The translations under genes and the position numbers were made by a program. From Paraburkholderia silvatlantica (GTDB taxonomy: Bacteria > Pseudomonadota > Gammaproteobacteria > Burkholderiales > Burkholderiaceae): a stretch of 64,000 bases of DNA. The DNA lies in the NCBI RefSeq assembly GCF_003096715.1, contig NZ_QEOL01000012.1:124001-188000 (forward strand), given 5' to 3'. The notes beneath the pieces were generated by a model, which was not told the origin of the DNA, ran no database searches, and saw only the letters and a list, made by a program, of their open reading frames with translations. Below are positions 43,276 through 52,621 of the stretch, piece by piece (within the stretch, counting starts at the first letter, position 1; the number at the start of each line of letters is the position of its first letter).

Positions 43276-43932
43276 GTGGAATTCGATTGGTCAGTTATCT
43301 GGACTGCTCTTCCAGACTTGATGGCCGGCGTGAAATTGACGGTATTCATTGCGTTTGTGGGACTGGTTGGCGGGTTTGTTGTCGGCGTCGTCGCCGGCAT
43401 GTTCCGCGCGTATGGTCCCCTCGTGTTTAACGTCATAGCGCAGGTCTATGTTGAACTCATTCGCGGCACGCCGATTGTGGTTCAGGTGATGTTTCTTTAT
43501 TTTGCGCTGCCTTTGCTCGCGCACATCAGGATCGACGGACTCACGGCCGCCATCATCGCCATTATGGTGAACTCGGGCGCCTACCTGGCCGAGGTCGTGC
43601 GAGGAGCATTGCTGTCGATCCCCAAGGGTTTGATGGAAGCAGGCCTCGCGATGGGACTATCCATGCCGCGCGTTCTGCTGAAAATCGTGGGACCGCTGGC
43701 ATTTCGCAGGCTGATTCCTCCGTTAGGTAACCAGTGCATTGTGAGTCTGAAGGATACGTCGCTGTTTATCGTCATTGGCGTCGGCGAACTGACACGCCAG
43801 GGCCAGGAAATTATTGCGGGGAATTTTCGCGCGGTCGAAATCTGGTCTGCGGTGGCCGTGATTTATCTGGCCCTCACGGGTGTGATGACGCTGTCGTTGC
43901 GTCTGGTTGAACGAAGGATGCGCATACTATGA
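43276..43932 (+). CDS. glnP: Glutamine ABC transporter permease
   Basis: A 218-residue inner-membrane permease of the His/Glu/Gln/Arg type with about five helices. The GTG at 43276 is chosen because AGGAG lies six bases upstream and the protein then begins VEFDWSVIWTALPDLMAG as in GlnP; an ATG at 43219 would add 19 basic residues. Features: YVELIRGTPIVVQVMFLYF and, for the coupling EAA loop, GLMEAGLAMGLS...FRRLIPPLGNQ. Stop and next start overlap as ATGA (43929-43932), so glnQ is translationally coupled. Confidence 0.93.
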   Translation: MEFDWSVIWTALPDLMAGVKLTVFIAFVGLVGGFVVGVVAGMFRAYGPLVFNVIAQVYVELIRGTPIVVQVMFLYFALPLLAHIRIDGLTAAIIAIMVNSGAYLAEVVRGALLSIPKGLMEAGLAMGLSMPRVLLKIVGPLAFRRLIPPLGNQCIVSLKDTSLFIVIGVGELTRQGQEIIAGNFRAVEIWSAVAVIYLALTGVMTLSLRLVERRMRIL

Positions 43933-44657
43933 GCATGGTCGAATTCCAGGGTGTTTCGAAAAGCTTCGGCACCGTGCCGGTGCTCAAGGACATCAATCTA
44001 CGCATCGAGAACGGAGAGGTGGTCGTGATCGTCGGGCCATCGGGCTCGGGCAAGTCGACTCTGCTTCGTTGCATCAACGCGCTCGAAAAAATCAGTGGTG
44101 GAGAACTGCTCGTTGACGGCCTGAGCGTCAAAGGCAACACGTCGGATATCCGCACGATACGCCTTGAAGCGGGGATGGTATTTCAGCAGTTCAACCTGTT
44201 CCCGCAGATGACAGCGCTTGAGAACGTCATGTTCGGGCCGATTCAAGTTCGTGGCGTCACGCGCGCAGTAGCGCGTGCGCAGGCGATGGCTCTTCTCGAC
44301 AAGGTAGGTCTCGCGGCGCGCGCGGATCACTATCCGTCGGAGCTGTCTGGTGGCCAGCAGCAGCGCGTTGCCATCGCGCGTGCACTTGCGATCAAGCCGA
44401 AGCTGATGCTGTTCGATGAGCCGACGTCTGCGCTCGACCCGGAGTTGCGTCACGAAGTGCTCAAGGTCATGCAGGACCTTGCGACCGAAGGTATGACGAT
44501 GATTGTCGTCACACATGAGATCGGCTTTGCGAAACAGGTGGGGACGCGCCTGCTCTTTATGGACAATGGTGGGATCGCGGAAGACGGCGCGCCAGCGACG
44601 CTAATCGATAATCCACCTACGCAACGTTTGATGGACTTTTTGCGGCATGTGTCGTAG
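43929..44657 (+). CDS. glnQ: Glutamine ABC transporter ATP-binding protein
   Basis: A 242-residue ABC ATPase. Walker A GPSGSGKST at residues 36-44, Q-loop MVFQQFNLFP, signature LSGGQQQR, Walker B LMLFDEPTSALD and switch His in VTHEIGFAKQ are all intact. It overlaps the permease stop by four bases. With GlnH and GlnP it makes a complete importer for glutamine. It probably ends the operon at 44657. Confidence 0.95.
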   Translation: MSMVEFQGVSKSFGTVPVLKDINLRIENGEVVVIVGPSGSGKSTLLRCINALEKISGGELLVDGLSVKGNTSDIRTIRLEAGMVFQQFNLFPQMTALENVMFGPIQVRGVTRAVARAQAMALLDKVGLAARADHYPSELSGGQQQRVAIARALAIKPKLMLFDEPTSALDPELRHEVLKVMQDLATEGMTMIVVTHEIGFAKQVGTRLLFMDNGGIAEDGAPATLIDNPPTQRLMDFLRHVS

Positions 44658-44705
44658 CTCAAGTCCTGGTGGCCGTCCATTGTTCTCGCGGATAAGCCGA
44701 GGCTG

Positions 44706-45000
44706 ATGCGACTGTATCGCAAACCGGCGTCCTTTCGGTGGGACGCCTGGAGCACTTTCGGCTTTGCACGATGTCAGAAGAGCCGGAAGATGCTGCATCT
44801 GTTCGACCTGTTCCGTCCGGAGCTGTCCGCAGGGCATCGGAAGATGCTGAGCCGTCTCGCGAAAGTCCAAAGGCGATTCGGTGCCTTGAATGACGCCGTT
44901 GAGCGGACTGCGCCGGTAATGGTTGCTGACGTGAGTCGAAAAGATGGCGGGGCACGATCTTGCCCATGTCGTCTCTCTCGCCTCTGCTATCGCACTTTGG
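44706..45000 (+). pseudogene. Possible CHAD-domain remnant
   Basis: The frame at 44706 reads RKMLHLFDLFRPELSAGHRK, then MLSRLAKVQRRFGALNDAVE. It resembles the 'KLRY..EFFAPL...YL..L..LQD.LGALNDA' helices of CHAD domains, which bind polyphosphate. Frame and termini are damaged and the domain's first half is missing. Only a hint; it could also be chance. Confidence 0.4.
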
Positions 45001-45199
45001 GAAAGCCCATTCGTAAATCGGCAACCCGTCGGATACCGCCGTAATCTTTCAGGGCATCGTTGTTTGGCGGCCGAGCCTCCCGTCACTGCGGACTGCTTCC
45101 CGGTGTGCGCTTTTTTGTACAGCCTGTGCGGACTACAGGGGATTATCGCGCAGTGCGACGGCGTCCATACTACGTCGACCGCTTTATGAGGAGAGCACG

Positions 45200-46090
45200 A
45201 TGCCGCTGACAACCACCCACACCGCAATGCCCGCCCAAACCTTTCTCTTCGCGGGCCGCGCCGTCAACCGCATGGGCTACGGCGCCATGCAGCTTGCTGG
45301 CCCCGGCGTGTTCGGGCCGCCGAGGGACCGCGAGGAAGCCGTTGCGGTGCTGCGCGAGGCGCTGGAACGCGGCGTGAACCATATCGACACGAGCGACTTC
45401 TACGGTCCACACGTGACGAACCGGATCATCCGCGAGGCGCTGCATCCGTATCCTGCTGATCTGACGATCGCCACCAAGGTGGGTGCGGTGCGTGACGCCG
45501 CTGGCGCGTGGTTGCCCGCACTTGAGCCTGCCGACATTGAGCGGGCAGTGCACGACAACCTGCGCAATCTCGGCCTCGACACGCTCGACGTTGTCAACCT
45601 TCGCATCATGGGCGACGTGCACAAGCCGTCGGAGGGGCCGATCGAGCGTCAGATGGAAGCGCTCGCCGACATGCGCGAACGCGGACTTGTGCGCCATATC
45701 GGCGTGTCGAACGCGACGGCAAAGCAGATCGACGATGCCGAAAAGATCGCGCCAATAGTCTGTGTCCAGAACCACTACAATCTCGTACATCGCGCCGATG
45801 ATACGCTGATCGACTCGCTGGCGGCGCGCGGTATCGCCTATGTGCCGTTCTTTCCACTGGGCGGCTTCACGCCGATCCAGTCGTCAGCGCTATCGGACAT
45901 TGCACGCTCGCTCGGCGCCACGCCGATGGTCGTTGCGCTTTCCTGGCTGCTGCACCGTGCGCCGAACATCCTGTTGATCCCGGGGACGTCTTCGGTAGCG
46001 CATCTGCGCGACAACCTGACCGCTGGTCCGCTCGGTCTCTCCGCCGAGGTACTCGCGCAACTCGACGCAATCGGCAAAGCTCAAGAGTGA
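45200..46090 (+). CDS. Aldo/keto reductase family oxidoreductase
   Basis: A 296-residue TIM-barrel protein. GGAG stands a few bases before the ATG. Catalytic Asp and Tyr lie in HIDTSDFYGPHVTNRIIREAL and the Lys in IATKVGA. The usual catalytic His is replaced: the strand reads DVVNLRIMG, as in a subset related to pyridoxal reductases, so the activity may differ from classical members. LLIPGTSSVAHLRDNL is the NADPH-binding C-terminal strand. It is monocistronic, between glnHPQ and an unrelated hypothetical gene. Confidence 0.88.
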   Translation: MPLTTTHTAMPAQTFLFAGRAVNRMGYGAMQLAGPGVFGPPRDREEAVAVLREALERGVNHIDTSDFYGPHVTNRIIREALHPYPADLTIATKVGAVRDAAGAWLPALEPADIERAVHDNLRNLGLDTLDVVNLRIMGDVHKPSEGPIERQMEALADMRERGLVRHIGVSNATAKQIDDAEKIAPIVCVQNHYNLVHRADDTLIDSLAARGIAYVPFFPLGGFTPIQSSALSDIARSLGATPMVVALSWLLHRAPNILLIPGTSSVAHLRDNLTAGPLGLSAEVLAQLDAIGKAQE

Positions 46091-46291
46091 GCGGGCGGCA
46101 CGGCGCGGGCGAGGAAATTCCGTCCGCGTACGTTCAGCGTGATACGCAGCGCCTGAAGATGTGCATGGGCCTCGCTGCGTCCATATTCCCCCAATCCTCT
46201 TCGAGGCGGGATCCTGAATCCGTTGAGACCGGACGGGCAATGTGGTCAATTGCGGCGCGCCCGATGCCAGGCACAACCAATTCGATCACGC
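46091..46291. other. Short gap after aldo/keto reductase
   Basis: No gene recognised. Confidence 0.3.
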
Positions 46292-46741
46292 TCAATGCCT
46301 GACGTGCAAAAGCCAGGCGATCACGTCCTGGATGATCGGCTCCAGCCGGCGGCAGGCCTCTTCGGCGTTCTGATCGCTTTCGGCCACCTCGCACGCCTTG
46401 GCAACCTGGTAGGCGAACCACATGAAGAGCGCACTGCCAGGATCGCCGTAGTCTTGGGACTCCTCAGGCAGGAGGCTCCGCAGATAAACCCCGAGCCGAT
46501 TGTCTGCGTTCCACGGTGTACGGTCGTAGCTGTCGTTACGCCCAAGGAAGATTGCGGCCATATCTCGCGCATCCTTCCCAATGTTGGCTAGCGGCACTTC
46601 GAAACCGGGCTCACCCACTAGAAACGCCGTCCAGGTGTCGATAACGCGAGTGGCGAACTGACGCACGAGCGCATCGACAACCACGGGCTCGCCGAGCGAT
46701 GGCTTGCGTATGTCCTTTCGTTCGAACTGTTCGGTTACCAT
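46292..46741 (-). CDS. Hypothetical protein, 149 residues
   Basis: I do not recognise this protein. It is mostly helical by composition, with no signal peptide or membrane helix. It begins MVTEQFERKDIRKPSLGEPVVV and contains TWTAFLVGEPGFEVPL and RNDSYDRTPWNADNRLGVYLR. The codon pattern and length argue for a real gene. It has no operon partner; a ParA-like gene lies divergently about 550 bases away and both could come from the same mobile element. Confidence 0.55.
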   Translation of the reverse strand: MVTEQFERKDIRKPSLGEPVVVDALVRQFATRVIDTWTAFLVGEPGFEVPLANIGKDARDMAAIFLGRNDSYDRTPWNADNRLGVYLRSLLPEESQDYGDPGSALFMWFAYQVAKACEVAESDQNAEEACRRLEPIIQDVIAWLLHVRH

Positions 46742-47285
46742 TTGAAACGGGAGTCGGTTCGCCGCACGATAGCTCGAGAGCGTCTGAGCTGCTCATGTCC
46801 GCGAGGAGGGGGCAGGGGATCATTCGCAATCGACTTTTTCGAGCCGGCCGTTGTAGACGTTCGGGGGAACGATAGTCCTTTCCGTCATTGTACGGAGAGA
46901 GTAATGCACACTACGGCGCCCCTTGCGGCCCGCTTCTGCACACATCGATCCCATCGGCCAGGAGTCAAGCCTCTCATGCGTCGATATAAATCGCAACGGT
47001 GCCGATGTACTGTACCTCCGGGCAATCGCTGTCGTCGTTCGGCCGACCCCGCACACAGCATCCTCATTGAATTCGCGCCGGCCATCCCGTTTCTCGCCAA
47101 CGACCAGCCTGTTGCGAAGGACTTGATTCTCGGTCAATGCGGTCTGAGTGCATGTGTCCACGCGGACACTTAGGTTCAGACCTTCTGCCGCTCATTGGAA
47201 GGGCGTCGTTTCTCGACCGCATACCCTAAATCTGGTATTTTTTTGCTTTCAACCCAACCGGCTTCATGACCAAGGATCGGCACAG
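46742..47285. other. Divergent gap between hypothetical and ParA-like genes
   Basis: About 540 bases. Open frames on both strands have no recognisable domains or plausible starts. GC and codon pattern look non-coding. Confidence 0.4.
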
Positions 47286-47981
47286 ATGAGCTTCATCCAC
47301 TTTATCGGCGGCGAGAAGGGCGGCGTCGGAAAATCGTTGGTCGCCCGCGTTTTGGCCCAGCATTTTATCGACGAGGGCATTCCGTTCGTCGGCTTTGACA
47401 CCGACAAATCACATGGTGCCTTGTTGCGATTCTATGCCGATTTTGCAGCTCCGGCAGTACTCGATCAACCCGACAGCCTCGATCCCCTTATCGAACATGC
47501 ACTCGACGATCCCGAGCGGCGTGTTCTTGTCGACCTTGCCGCCCAAACGCAGCAGTCTCTCGGCCAATGGCTGGATGACACGGACGTCATCGGTCTTGCC
47601 GAAGAGCACGGTCTAACGTTGACCTGGTGGCACGTCATGGACGCAGGACGCGATTCGGTTGATCTTCTGCGGCAGTGGCTTGATCAGTTTGGTGGACGAC
47701 TCAAGCTGGTGGTCGTATTGAACGAAATTCGCGGTGACCGGTTCGAGATCCTAGACTCATCCGGTGAACGCGCGCGTGCTGAAGCGCTTGGCGCGAGCGT
47801 GATCACCCTGCGCCGGCTGCCCGACACGACGATGCAGAAGGTCGATCGACAAAGCGCAAGCTTTTGGGCAGCCATCAATCATCATGACCGTGGTGCCACC
47901 GGCTTGGGCCTGCTTGAGCGGCAACGCGTCAAGGTGTGGCTACACCGCACTTATGGCGAATTGGTTAAGGTCGCCTTGTAG
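47286..47981 (+). CDS. ParA/MinD-like P-loop ATPase
   Basis: A 231-residue protein. The start MSFIHFIGGEKGGVGKSLVA holds the deviant Walker A of ParA-type ATPases (GEKGGVGKS). FVGFDTDKS corresponds to the A' motif. The later text VLVDLAAQTQQSLGQWL replaces the usual 'DTPP' Walker B form with DLAA. It is best placed with ParA-like proteins found on plasmids and integrative elements, including ones linked to conjugation or mobilisation. No ParB or centromere-like repeats are adjacent; a ParB remnant lies far away at 11193. The frame extends 46 codons upstream without homology. Function unknown. Confidence 0.72.
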   Translation: MSFIHFIGGEKGGVGKSLVARVLAQHFIDEGIPFVGFDTDKSHGALLRFYADFAAPAVLDQPDSLDPLIEHALDDPERRVLVDLAAQTQQSLGQWLDDTDVIGLAEEHGLTLTWWHVMDAGRDSVDLLRQWLDQFGGRLKLVVVLNEIRGDRFEILDSSGERARAEALGASVITLRRLPDTTMQKVDRQSASFWAAINHHDRGATGLGLLERQRVKVWLHRTYGELVKVAL

Positions 47982-48096
47982 AGACACCACGCCGGTCGGT
48001 TTCGGAAATGCGCAATGGTTTGGCGCACGGCGGCTGGGGTGAAATGATCGACGTCTAACTCCGCCATCGGCGTTACGATCGATTGACCTTCGCGAC

Positions 48097-49050
48097 TCAC
48101 GGCGCAGTCACGATGTCCGGTAACTGATCGGTCCGCGGCTCGTTCACCTGGTTGCTGATGAAAGCCCAAAGCCGTTCGGCCGCCTGGCCCCGCTCCTTGA
48201 GCGGACGGTACAGGCGTATCTCCAACTCAGTCGCCCAAACGTTTGACCCTGCACGAGCCAGATTTCCTTCGCTTAACTCTTTAGTGATGCAGCTTTCCGG
48301 AAGCCAGCCGATCCCGTGGCCGGCCACGACCATGCCTTTTAACGCCTCTGACATGTGGGTCTCGAAGCAGCGGAACAGGGCGTACGGTTCCGTTGCGTTC
48401 ATCAAAAGCATTTCGACAACGTTGCCAAGGAATGCTCCGGATGAGTAGGCGAGCAGGGGCAGCGGTCTGCTGCTCTTGCCAGGAAGTTCGAAGAGAGGCT
48501 TGCCATCATTGGCTACTGCCGAGACGGGAACGATGCGCTCAACACCGAGCGTCAGGAACGGGAAGTGATTGGGATCGAGAGCGATCGGCAATTGCGGGTG
48601 GTGATAGCCGATCAGCAGGTCGCAATCACCTGCCACGAGATGTTGCACACCCTCCGGCACGTTGACCGCCTGAACCCGGGCCATGATGTGGCCGAATTCA
48701 CTGGTCAGGCGCTTGAGCCAGTCAGGAAAAAGCGTGAAGACGAGTGTATGGGCAACGGCGAAATGAACCACATGGTCGTTTTCGGCGAACTGTTCATACC
48801 CGCCCACTAGGTTGCGCGCCGCAGTCATGCTGCGCAGGATGTCCGCCGCGAGACTGCGAAACATCCGGCCGGCCGGCGTAAGGGTGATCGGATTGACGCT
48901 GCGATCGACCAGCTTAGCGCCCATCCACGTTTCGAGCGCCACAATTCGTCTACTGAACGCTGACTGGGTGAGATGCCTGCTGCGCGCCGACCGGGAAAAA
49001 CTTTTCGTATCCGAGAGGCTGAGAAAGTCTTCCAACCACTTTGCTTCCAT
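48097..49050 (-). CDS. LysR-family transcriptional regulator
   Basis: About 317 residues from the ATG at 49050 (MEAKWLEDFLSLSDTKSFS; an ATG ten codons earlier is also possible). The HTH reads SARSRHLTQSAFSRRIVALETWMGAKLVDRS. The effector domain shows VVHFAVAHTLVFTLFPDWLK and GWLPESC. It is divergent from the asparagine permease, with a 460-base AT-rich interval, and may regulate it. The ligand is unknown. Confidence 0.88.
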   Translation of the reverse strand: MEAKWLEDFLSLSDTKSFSRSARSRHLTQSAFSRRIVALETWMGAKLVDRSVNPITLTPAGRMFRSLAADILRSMTAARNLVGGYEQFAENDHVVHFAVAHTLVFTLFPDWLKRLTSEFGHIMARVQAVNVPEGVQHLVAGDCDLLIGYHHPQLPIALDPNHFPFLTLGVERIVPVSAVANDGKPLFELPGKSSRPLPLLAYSSGAFLGNVVEMLLMNATEPYALFRCFETHMSEALKGMVVAGHGIGWLPESCITKELSEGNLARAGSNVWATELEIRLYRPLKERGQAAERLWAFISNQVNEPRTDQLPDIVTAP

Positions 49051-49513
49051 ATCTATCACTTGTGTTGGGTAAATCGACAACCGAATCCGTGCGACGCGGC
49101 AACGTTAGCCTACCGTTACTCACTGCAAGAATACCGATGTTTTTTTTCGATAGGTGTTAGTCGAAATATGCATGAGCGTTGCCGCCATAAATTTGGCTAC
49201 ATACCTTTCGTCTGTCTGGCCATGCAAAACGAAGCGGTGGCCTAATCAAAACCCCTTTTGGTATCTAAGTGGTCATAGGCCGGTGATTGCGCGGATGCTT
49301 GTTCGCAGGCAAAGATCCCCGTGTCAGTAGCGGTTCTGCGGCGTTTGAACTGTACTGAGAAAAGCATCATTTTGGTGCGCTAAAACGTACGACCGTTCCA
49401 CGGTGCCCCTTGTTGATTTGTAGCTTAATCGATGCGTCATCGCGCATACGTCCTTCCGCATATGCCCCGGGATTACGAAGTCAAGTGCCCGCATTAAAAG
49501 GATTGAACTGTTT
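49051..49513. promoter_or_regulatory. Divergent control region between lysR and ansP
   Basis: About 460 bases, locally AT-rich (49130-49260), with no gene. It must carry the promoters of both divergent genes. Nothing firmer can be assigned. Confidence 0.35.
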
Positions 49514-51010
49514 ATGTCCACACTGGGTAACCCAAATTCCACAGCATCCAGCGGCGACGTGGATAAGAAAAGCTGGCTGGAATCGCACGAAGCGGGATAT
49601 CACAAAACGTTGGGTAATCGTCAAGTTCAGATGATTGCCATTGGCGGGGCGATCGGCACTGGCCTCTTTCTCGGCGCGGGCGCGCGCCTGCAAATAGCGG
49701 GTCCTTCGCTTGCCGTCGTCTATCTGGTCTGTGGCGTCTTCTCGTTTCTGATCCTGCGCGCGCTGGGCGAGCTGGTGATGCATCGGCCAAGCAGCGGCAG
49801 CTTCGTATCATACGCCCGAGAGTTCCTCGGTGAAAAAGCCTCCTATGTCGCCGGTTGGATGTACTTCCTGAACTGGGCGATGACCGGCATCGTCGACATT
49901 ACGGCCGTCGCGCTGTACATGCATTACTGGGCGGCGTTCTCGTCCGTGCCGCAATGGATGTTCGCGCTGGTCGCGCTGTGCATCGTCGCGGCGATGAACC
50001 TGATCGGCGTAAAATGGTTTGCCGAAATGGAGTTCTGGTTCGCGCTCGTTAAGGTTGCCGCGATCTCGCTGTTCCTCGTGATCGGCTCGATCATTCTGGG
50101 TACAGGAACGCATGTTGGGGGGCACACTACGGGGGTGCATCTGATCCGCGATAATGGTGGGCTGTTCCCGCATGGTCTGCTGCCTGCGCTGGTGCTCGTA
50201 CAGGGCGTCGTGTTCGCGTTCGCCGGAGTCGAGCTGGTCGGCACCGCTGCAGGCGAATGCAAGGATGCGCGCAAGGTGCTGCCGCGCGCCATCAATAGCG
50301 TGATCTGGCGCATCGCCGTGTTCTATGTGGGTGCAGTGGTGTTGCTTGTCTGTCTGTTGCCGTGGAGTGCCTACAAGGCGGGGCAGAGCCCGTTTGTCAC
50401 GTTCTTCGCAGCACTCGGCGTGCCGGGTGTTGGCTCGGTCATGAATGTCGTCGTGCTGTCGGCGGCGCTGTCGAGCCTGAACTCGGGGCTGTATTCGACC
50501 GGGCGGGTGTTACGTGCGCTGTCGATGGGCGGGTCTGCGCCGCATTTCCTTTCACGCATGAGTTCGCAGTCAGTTCCGTACGCCGGCATTCTGGTCACGG
50601 TGGCGATCTACATCGTGGGTGTCGCGCTGAACTATTTCGTGCCGTCGAGCGTGTTCGAAATCGTGCTTAACGTGGCGTCGCTCGGCATTCTCAGCACCTG
50701 GGGATTCATCGTGGTTTGCCAGATGAAGTTCCGTCAGGCGGTGGCCCGTGGTGAGGCTGAGCCGGTGACCTTCAGAATGCCCGGCGCGCCAGTGACGTCC
50801 TGGCTGACGCTGGCGTTTCTGGTGGGGGTGCTACTACTGATGGCATTCGACTATCCGAACGGCACGTGGACCGTTGCCTCGATTCCGGTCGTGGCCCTGA
50901 TCCTCGTCGCCGGCTGGTACGGGGTGCGCCGCCGCGCGCAAGCGCTAATGAAGCCGACGATCCCGTCGGTCACCCTGACCCAGAGCGTGCTCGAGGACAA
51001 TGCGGACTAA
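49514..51010 (+). CDS. ansP: L-asparagine permease-type amino acid transporter
   Basis: A 498-residue APC-superfamily (AAT family) amino acid:H+ symporter with 12 helices. Text matches E. coli AnsP closely: GYHKTLGNRQVQMIAIGGAI, HRPSSGSFVSYAREFLGEKA, MTGIVDITAVALYMHYW, GVKWFAEMEFWFALVK, VQGVVFAFAGVELVGTAAGE and AFDYPNGTWT. Asparagine, or a related amide amino acid, is the probable substrate. It is separated by 65 bases from the ATP-grasp gene on the same strand, so it may be co-transcribed with the start of the peptide-ligase cluster, and a LysR gene is divergent from it. Confidence 0.9.
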   Translation: MSTLGNPNSTASSGDVDKKSWLESHEAGYHKTLGNRQVQMIAIGGAIGTGLFLGAGARLQIAGPSLAVVYLVCGVFSFLILRALGELVMHRPSSGSFVSYAREFLGEKASYVAGWMYFLNWAMTGIVDITAVALYMHYWAAFSSVPQWMFALVALCIVAAMNLIGVKWFAEMEFWFALVKVAAISLFLVIGSIILGTGTHVGGHTTGVHLIRDNGGLFPHGLLPALVLVQGVVFAFAGVELVGTAAGECKDARKVLPRAINSVIWRIAVFYVGAVVLLVCLLPWSAYKAGQSPFVTFFAALGVPGVGSVMNVVVLSAALSSLNSGLYSTGRVLRALSMGGSAPHFLSRMSSQSVPYAGILVTVAIYIVGVALNYFVPSSVFEIVLNVASLGILSTWGFIVVCQMKFRQAVARGEAEPVTFRMPGAPVTSWLTLAFLVGVLLLMAFDYPNGTWTVASIPVVALILVAGWYGVRRRAQALMKPTIPSVTLTQSVLEDNAD

Positions 51011-51075
51011 CGCGGCATGCCGCTCCTGCCTATTGCATCGACAACAGCAGTAAGCAACAACGACGGAGAACTGAA

Positions 51076-52491
51076 GTGAAGCCATTCGATGAGATGCTGA
51101 CGTCCGCTGACGGGGTCCGTACGCCTTATGAACTGCTCAAGCAATGGCTCGATGCGCAGAATCCCGCAAATCTAGCGGAGAAGGCGAATGACGCGGAAAG
51201 CGTCTTTCGTAAAACGGGCATTACGTTCGCCGTGTACGGTGAAGAAGAAGCCGCCGAGCGTCTGATTCCGTTCGACATCATCCCGCGCATCATTTCCAGT
51301 CAGGAATGGACGCGCCTGTCGCAAGGCATTGAACAGCGCGTGATAGCCCTCAACGCTTTTCTCGACGATATCTATCATCGTCAGGAGATCGTGCGCGCCG
51401 GGCGGATACCGAAGGAACTGATAGCCCAGAACGATGCCTTTCTGCCGGAGATGATCGGCTTCCGGCCGCCGGGCAATGTCTACACGCACATCATCGGCGT
51501 GGACATTGTGCGCACGGCCGAAAACGAGTTCTACGTGCTGGAAGATAATGCCCGCACGCCCTCCGGTGTCTCCTATATGCTGGAGAACCGCGAGACGATG
51601 ATGCAGCTTTTCCCTGAGTTGTTTCAGCAGGTCAAGGTGCGGCCAGTCGAAGCTTATCCGCAATTGCTGCGCGAGTCGCTTGCCGCCGTGTGTCCACCTG
51701 GCGGCAAGCAGGAGAACCCGACGATCGCGGTGCTGACGCCCGGAATCCACAACTCCGCGTATTACGAGCATGCGTTCCTCGCCGACCAGATGGGAGTTCA
51801 TCTGGTCGAGGGCAGCGATCTCCAGATCGTGAGCGGGCGCGTGGCGATGCGCACAACCGAAGGGTTCTGCGCCATCGACGTGCTGTATCGCAGGCTCGAT
51901 GACGCCTATCTTGATCCGCTGAGTTTCCGGCCCGATTCCGTGCTCGGTGTCGCCGGCATTATGGACGTCTACCGCGCGGGCAACATCACGATCGCCAATG
52001 CACCAGGTACCGGCATTGCCGACGACAAAGCGATCTATTCCTATATGCCGGAAATCGTCGAGTTCTACACGGGCCGCAAGCCGATCTTGGAGAACGTGCC
52101 GACCTGGCGATGTTCCGAGCCGGGCAGCCTGAAATACGTGCTGGACCATCTCGACGAATTGGTGGTGAAGGAAGTTCACGGGTCGGGCGGCTACGGCATG
52201 CTGGTCGGGCCAGCCGCGTCGAAGAAGGAGCGGGAAGATTTTGCCGCCAAGCTCAAGTCTCGTCCGAACAACTACATCGCACAACCAACGCTGGCGCTGT
52301 CGACCGCCCCGATTCTGACCGAAAAGGGTCTGGCACCACGCCACGTGGATCTTCGGCCCTTTGTGCTGGTGTCTGACCGCATTCGCATCACGCCGGGCGG
52401 CTTGACGCGCGTGGCCCTGAAGGAAGGTTCGTTGGTGGTGAATTCGAGCCAGGGTGGCGGCACCAAGGACACCTGGGTACTAGCGGACTGA
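51076..52491 (+). CDS. Circularly permuted ATP-grasp protein (COG2308 type), stand-alone
   Basis: A 471-residue ATP-grasp enzyme. GTG at 51076 is used because GGAG lies seven bases before it and family homology starts there. It has YVLEDNARTPSGVSYMLENR (residues ~153-172, with the Glu, Asp and Asn expected to hold metal/ATP), LTPGIHNSAYYEHAFLADQM, VLYRRLDDAYLDPL and the glycine-rich VVKEVHGSGGYGMLVGP. Proteins of this family were predicted by comparative genomics to make amide or peptide bonds. They are encoded with alpha-E and transglutaminase-like proteins, as here: alpha-E follows 130 bases later. Substrate unknown. Motifs appear intact. Confidence 0.9.
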   Translation: MKPFDEMLTSADGVRTPYELLKQWLDAQNPANLAEKANDAESVFRKTGITFAVYGEEEAAERLIPFDIIPRIISSQEWTRLSQGIEQRVIALNAFLDDIYHRQEIVRAGRIPKELIAQNDAFLPEMIGFRPPGNVYTHIIGVDIVRTAENEFYVLEDNARTPSGVSYMLENRETMMQLFPELFQQVKVRPVEAYPQLLRESLAAVCPPGGKQENPTIAVLTPGIHNSAYYEHAFLADQMGVHLVEGSDLQIVSGRVAMRTTEGFCAIDVLYRRLDDAYLDPLSFRPDSVLGVAGIMDVYRAGNITIANAPGTGIADDKAIYSYMPEIVEFYTGRKPILENVPTWRCSEPGSLKYVLDHLDELVVKEVHGSGGYGMLVGPAASKKEREDFAAKLKSRPNNYIAQPTLALSTAPILTEKGLAPRHVDLRPFVLVSDRIRITPGGLTRVALKEGSLVVNSSQGGGTKDTWVLAD

Positions 52492-52621
52492 GGGTCCGGA
52501 CGAGGATCGCATATCGTCCGAAGTTCTATCGAAGAGACTGGGTGCGCAAGAACCTGAGAGAACGCCAGCCTGATACAGAACTGGCACACGAAAAAAAACA
52601 GCAATCGGAGTTGGACAGGAC

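Noticed and set aside
51172..52344. 390-codon minus-strand frame opposite the ATP-grasp gene
   Set aside because: Shadow frame without domains.
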